From Acidovorax sp. 107 (GTDB lineage: Bacteria; Pseudomonadota; Gammaproteobacteria; Burkholderiales; Burkholderiaceae_C): a DNA stretch of 64,000 nucleotides. Under the pieces are notes generated by a model. The model searched no databases. It saw nothing but the letters and a program-made list of their open reading frames with translations, and had not been told where the DNA came from. A program made the position numbers and the translations under genes. The stretch covers positions 62,001-126,000 of the forward strand of contig NZ_QBTZ01000002.1 of NCBI RefSeq assembly GCF_003058055.1, read 5' to 3'. This document shows positions 54,623-62,572 of this stretch, piece after piece. Every line of letters starts with the position of its first letter. The first letter of the stretch is position 1.

Positions 54623-56230
54623 ATGACCATTCTTTCCTCCCGCGTGTCGACTTCCGACGACGACTTCCGACTCAACCGCCAGGCCTACGAGGCCATGATC
54701 GCAGACTTGCACGCCCGCCGCCAGCTCGCGCTGGCCGGCGGGCCGCCCAAGGCGCGCGAAAAGCACTTGGCCCGCAACAAGATCCTGCCGCGTCATCGGG
54801 TTGAAGTGCTGCTCGACGCCGGCTCGCCGTTCCTGGAGATCGGTATGCTGGCCGGCGAAGATATGTATGACGGCGTGCCGCCGGGCGCCAGCATCATCAC
54901 CGGCATCGGCCTGGTGCAGGGGCGCCCGTGCATGATCATTGCCAACGACGCCACCGTGAAGGGCGGCACTTACTACGGCATGACCTGCAAGAAGCATGTG
55001 CGGGCGCAGCAGATTGCCTGGGCACACCGCCTGCCTTGCATCACGCTGGTGGACAGTGGTGGCGCCTTCTTGCCGGAGATGGCCAACATCTTCCCCGACG
55101 TGGGCCAGTTCGGCAGCATCTTCAACAACCAGGTGCGCATGTCGGCCGAAGGCATCCAGCAGATTGCCGTGGTGATGGGCCCCTGCACAGCGGGTGGCGC
55201 CTACATCCCGGCGCTGTGCGACGAGGCGGTGATCGTCAAGGAACAGGGTTACATGTACCTGGGCGGCCCCGAGCTGACCTTTGCCGCCACCGGCGAGACG
55301 GTGGACGCCGAGTCCTTGGGCGGCGCCAAGATGCACTGCAGTGTCAGCGGCGTGACCGATCACATCGCCGAAGACGACCGCCACGCCCTGGCCATCACGC
55401 GCGAGATCGTGCGCGACCTGGGCGAGCAGCCCAGGCCGCGCTGGACGCGCCAGCCTTCGGTGCCCCCGCGCTTCGATCCGCGCGAGATATACGGCATCAT
55501 CAGCCGCGACGCCAAGATCCCGACCGACACGCGCGAAATTCTGGCGCGCTTTGTCGACGACAGTCGGTTCCAGGAATTCAAGCCGATGTACGGTGACACC
55601 CTGCTGACCGGCTTTGCGCGCATCCACGGCCATGAGATCGGCATCCTGGCCAACCAGGGCGTGCTGTTTCCCGAGAGCGCGATGAAGGCGGCGCACTTCA
55701 TTGACTTGTGCTGCCAGCGGGACATCCCACTACTGTTCATGGCCGACGTGACCGGCTTCATGGTCGGGCGCGCCGCCGAGCAGGCCGGCATCGCCAAGGC
55801 CGGGGCCAAGATGATCACCGCCATGGCGTCGGCCAACGTGCCCAAGTACACCATCATCATGGGCGCCTCTTACGGCGCCGGCTACCTGGCGATGTGCGGC
55901 CGTCCGTTCAACCCGACCGCGATGTTCGCCTGGCCGACCGGCCGCGCAGCCATCATGGGCCCGGACCAGGCCGCCACCGTGATGGCGCTGGTGCGCAAAC
56001 AGATCAACAAGACCGAGGGCAAGGAATGGACGCCCGAGGAGGAAGAGGCGTTCAAGGCCCCGGTGCGCAAGATCTACGAAGACTTCCAGCCGGCCAAGAA
56101 CTTCTCCTCGAATTTGTGGGTGGACGGCATCATCGATCCGGTGGAAACGCGCGATGCCATGGGCTTGCTGCTCGACCTCGCATCCCGTACAGCCGCCAAG
56201 CCGACACCGTTCGGTGTCTTCCGTTTCTGA
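54623..56230 (+). CDS. Acyl-CoA carboxylase, carboxyltransferase (beta) subunit, system B
   Basis: A 535-residue carboxyltransferase of the methylcrotonyl/geranyl type. 'NDATVKGGTYYGMTCKKHVR' and 'MGPCTAGGAYIPALCDE' are the N-domain motifs; 'NQGVLFPESAMKAAHF' and 'YGAGYLAMCGRPFNPTAMFA' belong to the C domain. The segment lining the acyl pocket is 'FGSIFNNQVRMSAEG', differing from both other carboxylases here. The biotin-carrying alpha subunit follows 66 bases downstream. Confidence 0.93.
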   Translation: MTILSSRVSTSDDDFRLNRQAYEAMIADLHARRQLALAGGPPKAREKHLARNKILPRHRVEVLLDAGSPFLEIGMLAGEDMYDGVPPGASIITGIGLVQGRPCMIIANDATVKGGTYYGMTCKKHVRAQQIAWAHRLPCITLVDSGGAFLPEMANIFPDVGQFGSIFNNQVRMSAEGIQQIAVVMGPCTAGGAYIPALCDEAVIVKEQGYMYLGGPELTFAATGETVDAESLGGAKMHCSVSGVTDHIAEDDRHALAITREIVRDLGEQPRPRWTRQPSVPPRFDPREIYGIISRDAKIPTDTREILARFVDDSRFQEFKPMYGDTLLTGFARIHGHEIGILANQGVLFPESAMKAAHFIDLCCQRDIPLLFMADVTGFMVGRAAEQAGIAKAGAKMITAMASANVPKYTIIMGASYGAGYLAMCGRPFNPTAMFAWPTGRAAIMGPDQAATVMALVRKQINKTEGKEWTPEEEEAFKAPVRKIYEDFQPAKNFSSNLWVDGIIDPVETRDAMGLLLDLASRTAAKPTPFGVFRF

Positions 56231-56296
56231 CCAGGACGTCATCCATGCCACGCATCCACACCGTCTTGATGACCCGCTTCGCCGCAGGAGTTGGGC

Positions 56297-58297
56297 ATGC
56301 TTAAGAAAATCCTCATTGCCAATCGCGGCGAGATCGCCTGCCGCATTGCGCGCACCTGCCGCAAGCTCGGCCTGGAAGTGGCCACCGTGCATTCCAGCGC
56401 CGACCGGTTGGCCCGCCATGTGCGCGAGATCGGTGAATCGGTCGAGCTCGGGGGCGCCGCGCCCAGCGAGAGCTACCTCAACATCGAGGCCATCATCGCG
56501 GCGGCCCGGCGCGTCGGCGCCGATGCCGTGCATCCGGGCTATGGTTTCGTTTCGGAAAACGCGGACTTCGTGCGCGCGCTCGAAGCCGCCGGACTCACCT
56601 TCATCGGTCCCCGGGCCGAGACCATCGAACGCGTGGGCGGCAAAGCCAGCGCCAAGCGCGAGGCCGCCCGCCTGGGCGTGCCGGTCATTCCCGGCAGCGA
56701 AAGCGGCATGACCGATCCGGCCGACGTGTTGAATCTGGTGCGCGGCATGACGCTGCCGGTGCTGCTCAAGGCCGTGGCCGGCGGCGGCGGTCGCGGCATG
56801 GCGGTGGTCGACACGCTCGACGGCCTGGAAGGGCGCATCGAGAGCGCCATGCGCGAGGCTGAAAAATCCTTCGGCAATGGTGAGTTGATCGTCGAGCGCT
56901 ACCTGCCGCAGGTGCGCCACCTGGAGGTGCAGGTGGCCGGTGATGGTCAGGGCCACGCCATTCACCTGTTCGAGCGCGAATGCACCTTGCAGCGCCGTCA
57001 TCAGAAAGTGATCGAGGAAGCGCCTTCGGCCGGACTCAGCCCGCGCCTGCGCGCGGCCATCCTGGCCGACGCGGTCAAGCTGGCCGCCGGCGTGAACTAC
57101 CGCGGCCTGGGCACGGTGGAGTTTGTCGTCACCGGGGATGAACATTACTTCCTGGAGGTCAATCCGCGCTTGCAGGTCGAGCACCCGGTAACTGAAGAAG
57201 TCACCGGACTCGATCTGGTGGAGTTGCAACTGCATATCGCCGCCACCGGCGCCTTGCCGCTGGCGCAGGCCGACGTGCGGTGCAGCGGCCACGCCTTCGA
57301 GGCCCGGCTGTGCGCGGAAGACGCCGATGCCGGTTTCCTGCCGGCCACCGGGCAGTTGCAGGTGGTCGATTTTTCACGCTCGGGCGTGCGCATCGAGTCC
57401 GGGGTGGACAGCGGCGACGACATCTCGCCGCACTACGACTCGATGATCGCCAAGCTCATCGCCCATGGCACCGACCGCGAGGCAGCGCGCCGGGCGCTGG
57501 GGGCCGGACTGCGCGCCAGCACGGTGATCGGCCTGGTCACCAACCTGGAATTCCTGCATGAACTGCTGGAATGGCCGGAAACCCGCGATGCCACTTTCCA
57601 CACCCGCCTGATCGACGAGCGCCATGCACAGCGCGGCGGCGTGTTGGCGCCCGCCGCGCCGCCGCTGGAGCATCTGGCGGCCGCCGCGTTGCACTGGCTG
57701 GCGCAGCAGCGCGCCGAGTCGCCTGCGCTGGGCTGCTGGACGCTGTGGGACGGCTTCACGGGCTGGCGGCTGAGCAGTGGGCCGATCCAGGCCGCGCCCC
57801 AGCCGGCCCTGGTGTTGAAGATGGGTGCTGCCGAGTGGCCGGTGCGGTTTTCGATGCGCGACGCCGATGGCGTGTGCGCCTTGGTCATTGGCGAGCAGGC
57901 CGTGAACGCCGCGCTGCAGCCGCTGGCGGGCGGGCGCTGCCTGCTGCAATGTGGCGGCCGGGCGCTGGAGCTGACGATTCGGGGCGATGCGCAGCACATA
58001 GAGCTCTCCAGTGCGCTGGGCAGCAGTGTGTTCACGGCGCAACCCTATCTGGGTGGCGCTGCCGCGGACGCGGCCGCCAGCGGACAATTGGGCGCACCGA
58101 TGATGGGCAAGGTGGTCGCGGTCAAGGCAGCAGTTGGCGAGATGGTCGCCATTGGCCAGACCGTGATCGTGCTCGAATCGATGAAGATGGAGCTGCACGT
58201 CTCGGCGCCGTTCGAAGGCCGCCTGAGCGGCCTGCGCTGCCGGGTTGGCGACATGGTCGAGCGCCACCAGGTGCTGGCCGAAGTCAGCCCGGCCTGA
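56297..58297 (+). CDS. Acyl-CoA carboxylase, biotin carboxylase/carrier (alpha) subunit, system B
   Basis: A 666-residue fused alpha subunit; ATG 56297 has GCAGGAG 6 bases upstream. The N-terminal 'LKKILIANRGEIACRIART', ATP loop 'KAVAGGGGRGM' and 'FLEVNPRLQVEHPVTEE' define biotin carboxylase. A BT linker and a C-terminal biotinyl domain 'VIVLESMKMELHVSAP' (biotin on the Lys) complete it. It partners the 54623 subunit. It differs from system A by keeping both domains in one chain. Confidence 0.94.
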   Translation: MLKKILIANRGEIACRIARTCRKLGLEVATVHSSADRLARHVREIGESVELGGAAPSESYLNIEAIIAAARRVGADAVHPGYGFVSENADFVRALEAAGLTFIGPRAETIERVGGKASAKREAARLGVPVIPGSESGMTDPADVLNLVRGMTLPVLLKAVAGGGGRGMAVVDTLDGLEGRIESAMREAEKSFGNGELIVERYLPQVRHLEVQVAGDGQGHAIHLFERECTLQRRHQKVIEEAPSAGLSPRLRAAILADAVKLAAGVNYRGLGTVEFVVTGDEHYFLEVNPRLQVEHPVTEEVTGLDLVELQLHIAATGALPLAQADVRCSGHAFEARLCAEDADAGFLPATGQLQVVDFSRSGVRIESGVDSGDDISPHYDSMIAKLIAHGTDREAARRALGAGLRASTVIGLVTNLEFLHELLEWPETRDATFHTRLIDERHAQRGGVLAPAAPPLEHLAAAALHWLAQQRAESPALGCWTLWDGFTGWRLSSGPIQAAPQPALVLKMGAAEWPVRFSMRDADGVCALVIGEQAVNAALQPLAGGRCLLQCGGRALELTIRGDAQHIELSSALGSSVFTAQPYLGGAAADAAASGQLGAPMMGKVVAVKAAVGEMVAIGQTVIVLESMKMELHVSAPFEGRLSGLRCRVGDMVERHQVLAEVSPA

Positions 58298-58315
58298 TCG
58301 AAGGAGATGCCAGCG

Positions 58316-59305
58316 ATGAGCAACTTGCCTACCTCCGTCGAGTTCCACGAGGAGGGCCCGCGCGAGGGCTTCCAGATGGAGCGGCAAACCTATCCGCTGG
58401 CGGACCGCGCAGCGCTGGTTGACGCCTTGGCGGCCTCGGGCCTGAAGCAGATCCAGGTGGCGTCCTTCGTCAGTCCGCGCGCGGTGCCGCAGATGGCCGA
58501 CGCGTCCGAGCTGTTTGCCGCCATCGCCAAGCGTCCCGGCACCCGCTACACGGCGCTCTGGCTCAACGACAACGGCTTCGAGCGGGCGCGCGCCTGCGAA
58601 CAGGTGGACCTGGACGGCAAGCTGATGTTCTACTCCACCGAGCCGTTTTCGCAGCGCAACAACCATTGCAGTGTGGCGGAGATGCGCGAACGCCAGCTCG
58701 GCTGGCTGGACCGCTACATCGCCCTGGGTATTCCGGTGGAGAAGGCCTACGTGATCACGGCTTTCGGCTGCAATCTTGGTGGCGCCGTGCCGCTGTCGGT
58801 CGTGACCGACCAGGTCCGCTGGCTGGTCGATGCGTGTGCTGACCGGCGTGTGCCGCTGCCGGCGGTGTACCTGGCCGACACCATGGGGTGGGCAAATCCC
58901 GAGGAGATCAAGCGCCGCATCGGCGCGTTGCGCGAGATCGTGCCGGAGGCCCGGATCGGCCTGCACCTGCACGACACGCGCGGCGTCGGCGGCGCCAATG
59001 TCTATGCCGCCTTGCAGATGGGCGTTCGACTGTTCGACAGTTCGGTGGCGGGTTTGGGCGGTTGTCCGTTCGCGGGTCACCAGCATGGCGGCGCGGCCGG
59101 CAACATATGCACCGAGGACATGGTGTTCATGTGTCAGGAACTGGGGATTGAGACCGGGATCGACCTGGAGATGCTGATCGAGGCGGCGCGGCTGGCCGAA
59201 CGCATCATCGGCCGCGCCCTGTCGGGCCATGTGATGCGCAGCGGCTCGCTCAAGGGCTTTCGTGCCGGCCGGCAAATGCAAGAGGTTTGTCACGCGGCGC
59301 CCTGA
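58316..59305 (+). CDS. HMG-CoA lyase family protein, variant metal-site motif
   Basis: A 329-residue TIM-barrel lyase; ATG 58316 has GAAGGAG 9 bases upstream. It normally cleaves 3-hydroxy-3-methylglutaryl-CoA to acetyl-CoA and acetoacetate. 'HLHDTRGVGG' gives the metal His pair and 'GLGGCPFAGHQHGGAAGN' the loop Cys. The first motif reads 'EEGPREGFQME' where typical enzymes have 'VGPRDGLQNE'; the metal-site Asp is Glu. It follows the system B carboxylase, so it may cleave a bulkier 3-hydroxyglutaryl-CoA derivative made by that route, as in acyclic terpene degradation (inference). Confidence 0.87.
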   Translation: MSNLPTSVEFHEEGPREGFQMERQTYPLADRAALVDALAASGLKQIQVASFVSPRAVPQMADASELFAAIAKRPGTRYTALWLNDNGFERARACEQVDLDGKLMFYSTEPFSQRNNHCSVAEMRERQLGWLDRYIALGIPVEKAYVITAFGCNLGGAVPLSVVTDQVRWLVDACADRRVPLPAVYLADTMGWANPEEIKRRIGALREIVPEARIGLHLHDTRGVGGANVYAALQMGVRLFDSSVAGLGGCPFAGHQHGGAAGNICTEDMVFMCQELGIETGIDLEMLIEAARLAERIIGRALSGHVMRSGSLKGFRAGRQMQEVCHAAP

Positions 59306-59366
59306 GCGCGGGCAGGGTTCAGGGCATTTTCATGCCACACAGGGTTGACACTCCAAGGAGAAGATC

Positions 59367-60119
59367 ATGGGTCGAGTACAGGACAAGGTCATTCTGGTGA
59401 CGGGCGGCGCGATGGGCATGGGCCAGGCCCACTGCGAGCTGCTCGCCAGCGAGGGCGCGCGGCTGTTCGTCGCGGACGTGAGTGCCGAGCTCGGCGAAAC
59501 CGTCGCGGCGGGCATTCGCCAGCGCGGCGGGCGCGCCGAATTTCTCGATCTCGACGTCATCGACGAGGCGCGGTGGAGTTCGGTGGTCGAGCAGATCGTC
59601 GAGCGCGCGGGCCGCATCGACGTGCTGGTCAACAACGCCGGCATCCTTCTGATGAAACCGGTGCACGAAACCAGCACGGCGGAGTGGGACCGTATTTTCA
59701 ACGTCAACGTGCGTGGCCCCTTTTTCGGCACGCGGGCGGTGGTGCCGGCGATGCGGCAGGCAGGTGGCGGCTCGATCATCAACATCTCGTCCATCTACGG
59801 CCTGGTCGGCGCACCCAGCGCCTGCGCCTATGAGGCTTCCAAGGGCGCGGTGCGGCTATTCAGCAAGGCCTGCGCGGCCGATCTCGCCCCCTTCAATATC
59901 CGTGTCAATTCGGTTCACCCCGGCGTCATCGAGACGCCGATGACCAAGGACCTGTTGAGCGATCCGGCCAATCACAAGGCGCTGCTCGGCGCCACCCTGC
60001 TCGGGCGGGCGGCGCAGCCGCGGGAGGTGTCGGCGGCGGTCCTGTTCCTGGCTTCCGATGAGTCGTCCTTCGTGGTTGGCTCGGAGCTGGTGGTCGATGG
60101 TGGTTACACCGCGCTCTGA
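59367..60119 (+). CDS. SDR oxidoreductase (alcohol/hydroxyacyl dehydrogenase)
   Basis: A 250-residue classical short-chain dehydrogenase. 'VTGGAMGMGQAHCELLASEG' binds NAD, 'VNNAGILLMKPVHETS' and the catalytic 'ISSIYGL' and 'YEASKGAVR' are intact. It resembles cyclopentanol and 3-alpha/20-beta-hydroxysteroid dehydrogenases in pattern. AAGGAGA precedes the ATG. It lies between the lyase gene and the third carboxylase. Confidence 0.9.
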   Translation: MGRVQDKVILVTGGAMGMGQAHCELLASEGARLFVADVSAELGETVAAGIRQRGGRAEFLDLDVIDEARWSSVVEQIVERAGRIDVLVNNAGILLMKPVHETSTAEWDRIFNVNVRGPFFGTRAVVPAMRQAGGGSIINISSIYGLVGAPSACAYEASKGAVRLFSKACAADLAPFNIRVNSVHPGVIETPMTKDLLSDPANHKALLGATLLGRAAQPREVSAAVLFLASDESSFVVGSELVVDGGYTAL

Positions 60120-60143
60120 CCGCGCTTCAAAGGAGGATACGGA

Positions 60144-61739
60144 ATGTCCGTGATTCAAACGCTGGTCGATGTGCGAGGTCCGGGCTTCCGCGACAACCTG
60201 GCCCACCACGCGGGCCAGGTCGATCTTCTGCGCGCGCGCCTGGCCGAGGTGGCCACCGGCGGGCGTGACGCGCACATCCGCCGCCACCGCGAACGCGGCA
60301 AGCTGCTGGTGCGCGAGCGCATCGACTTCATCGTCGATGACGGCAGCGCCTTTCTGGAGCTCTCGCCGCTCGCTGCCTGGGATCAATATGGCAACGAGGT
60401 GCCAGGCGCGGGCATCGTCACCGGCGTGGGCATGGTGGCCGGGCGGCCGTGCATGTTCATTGCCAACGACGCCACCGTCAAGGGCGGTTCTTTCTTCCAT
60501 GAAACCGTCAAGAAACACGTGCGGGCGCAGGAAATCGCCGAGCGCCTGCGCCTGCCCTGCCTGTACCTGGTGGACTGCGGCGGCGCTTTCCTGCCGGAAC
60601 AGGACCGCGTGTTCCCCGACAAGGACCACTTCGGCAACAGCTTTCACCGCCAGTGCCGCATGTCGCAGGCTGGCCTGCCGCAGCTCTCGGCCGTGTTTGG
60701 CGGCTGCACCGCGGGTGGCGCCTACATCCCCGCGCTGTCGGACGAAGTGGTGATGGTGCGCGGCAACGCCCGCATTCACCTGGGCGGTCCGTCCATCGTC
60801 AAGATCGCCATCAACGAGACGGTCGATGGCGAAACCCTCGGTGGCGCCGAGATGCACAGCCGCGTCTCCGGCGTCAGCGACCACCTGGCCGAGGACGAGC
60901 ACCAGGCGCTGGCCATGTTGCGCCAGATCGTGGCCAGCCTGCCGCCCGAGCCGCCCATGGCGCCGCCGTTGCCGCCCAGCCCGCCGTGCCACGATCCGGT
61001 CGAACTCAACGGCATCGTGCCGGCCGACCCGAAACAACCGTACGACGCGCGCGAGATCATCGCGCGGCTGGTGGACGGCAGCGCCTTCCACGAATTCAAG
61101 CCGCTGTGGGGCGATACGCTGGTGACCGGTTTTGGCGCGATCCACGGGCAGCCGGTGGCCATCCTCGCCAACAACGGCGCGCTGCTGGCCGAGGCGGCCC
61201 TCAAGGGCGCGCATTTCATCGAGCTGGCCAACCAGCGCGGCGTGCCGCTGCTGTTTCTGCAAAACATTCCCGGCTTCATGGTCGGCACCGAGGCCGAGCG
61301 TGGCGGCATCGCCAAGCACAGCGCCAAGATGGTGTACGCCATGGCCTGCGCGCGCGTGCCCAAGCTGACGCTGGTCGTCGGCGGCTCCTACGGCGCCGGC
61401 AACTACGGCATGTGCGGGCGCGGCTTCGAGCCCGAATTCCTGTTCGCCTGGCCCAGCGCCAGGGTCGCCACCATGAGCGCCGACATCGCCAGCAACGTGA
61501 TGGTCGAGCTGGCGCGCTCCAACCTGCGCGGCCCGGCCGACGAGGCCCGGCTGGCCGAGACCGAACGCAAGGTGCGCGAACAGTACGCGCGCCAGAGCGA
61601 CCCCTATTACGCCACCTCCCGGCTGTGGGATGACGGGCTGATCGAACCCGCGGCCTCGCGCGACGTGCTGGGCCTGGCGCTGGCGCTGGCGGCACGCCGT
61701 GCGATGCCGAACACCGCCACCCCTGTTTACCGCATGTAA
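60144..61739 (+). CDS. Acyl-CoA carboxylase, carboxyltransferase (beta) subunit, system C
   Basis: A 531-residue carboxyltransferase with a strong AAAGGAGG ribosome site. 'NDATVKGGSFFHETVKKHVR', 'GGCTAGGAYIPALSDEVV', 'NNGALLAEAALKGAHFIEL' and 'YGAGNYGMCGRGFEPEFLFA' are the domain motifs. The pocket segment is 'FGNSFHRQCRMSQAG'. The order carboxyltransferase, crotonase, biotin carboxylase matches liuB-liuC-liuD of leucine degradation, yet the pocket differs from LiuB, so the substrate may not be methylcrotonyl-CoA. Confidence 0.92.
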   Translation: MSVIQTLVDVRGPGFRDNLAHHAGQVDLLRARLAEVATGGRDAHIRRHRERGKLLVRERIDFIVDDGSAFLELSPLAAWDQYGNEVPGAGIVTGVGMVAGRPCMFIANDATVKGGSFFHETVKKHVRAQEIAERLRLPCLYLVDCGGAFLPEQDRVFPDKDHFGNSFHRQCRMSQAGLPQLSAVFGGCTAGGAYIPALSDEVVMVRGNARIHLGGPSIVKIAINETVDGETLGGAEMHSRVSGVSDHLAEDEHQALAMLRQIVASLPPEPPMAPPLPPSPPCHDPVELNGIVPADPKQPYDAREIIARLVDGSAFHEFKPLWGDTLVTGFGAIHGQPVAILANNGALLAEAALKGAHFIELANQRGVPLLFLQNIPGFMVGTEAERGGIAKHSAKMVYAMACARVPKLTLVVGGSYGAGNYGMCGRGFEPEFLFAWPSARVATMSADIASNVMVELARSNLRGPADEARLAETERKVREQYARQSDPYYATSRLWDDGLIEPAASRDVLGLALALAARRAMPNTATPVYRM

Positions 61740-61749
61740 GAGAACCCCC

Positions 61750-62547
61750 ATGAGCATCCCCACTTACGAGACCCTGCAACTTGCCATCGACGCGCGTGGC
61801 GTGGCCCGCCTCACGTTGAACCGCCCCGACACCCACAATGCGCTCAACGCCGCCCTGATCGGCGAGTTGCGCCGCGCCATCGATTGGCTGGCCGCGGCGC
61901 CGGGCGTGCGCGCCGTGGTGCTGACGGGCGCCGGCAAGACCTTCTGCGCCGGCGGCGACCTGGGCTGGATGCAGGACAACATGAAGAAGAGCCGGGCCGA
62001 GCGCGTCAGCGAGAGCGGCGATCTGGCGCTGATGCTGCGCGCCCTCAACGAACTGCCCATGCCCGTGATTGGCCGCATCAACGGCCCCGCCTACGGGGGC
62101 GGCGTCGGCATGATCTCGGTGTGCGACATCACGGTCGCGGTCGATACCGGCGTCTATTCGCTGACCGAGGTGCGCCTGGGCCTGCTGCCGGCCAACATCG
62201 CGCCCTACGTGGTGGCGCGCATGGGCGAGGCCAACGCCCGGCGCACCTTCCTGACGGCGCGCCGCATGAGCGCGGCAGAGGCGCAGCGTCTGGGCCTGCT
62301 CTCTGAAGTGGTGGCGCCCGACCAGCTCGACGCCGCCGTCGAGCGCGAACTGGCCGACCTGTTGCAGTGCGCGCCGGGCGCGGTGGCCGCCACCAAGAAG
62401 CTGGTGGCCTATGTGCGGACGCACGACCTGCCCACCAACATGATCTACACCGCCGACAAGCTGGCCGACGCCTGGGAAACCGAGGAGGGGCGCGAAGGCA
62501 TCGCCACCTTCTTTGGCAAGCGCCCGCCGGCCTGGCGGCAGACCTGA
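61750..62547 (+). CDS. Methylglutaconyl-CoA hydratase-like crotonase
   Basis: A 265-residue crotonase starting 'MSIPTYETLQLAIDARGVA'; the longer frame to 61699 overlaps the carboxyltransferase. The oxyanion loop is 'TFCAGGDLGWM', and 'AYGGGVGMISVCDI' followed by 'YSLTEVRLGLLPANIAPYVV' is the pattern of LiuC-type 3-methylglutaconyl-CoA hydratases, with the second catalytic Glu kept in 'TEVRLG'. Its place between carboxylase subunits supports hydration of the carboxylated enoyl-CoA. Confidence 0.9.
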   Translation: MSIPTYETLQLAIDARGVARLTLNRPDTHNALNAALIGELRRAIDWLAAAPGVRAVVLTGAGKTFCAGGDLGWMQDNMKKSRAERVSESGDLALMLRALNELPMPVIGRINGPAYGGGVGMISVCDITVAVDTGVYSLTEVRLGLLPANIAPYVVARMGEANARRTFLTARRMSAAEAQRLGLLSEVVAPDQLDAAVERELADLLQCAPGAVAATKKLVAYVRTHDLPTNMIYTADKLADAWETEEGREGIATFFGKRPPAWRQT

Positions 62548-62572
62548 GTGTTGACATGAATGCGTACGACGG

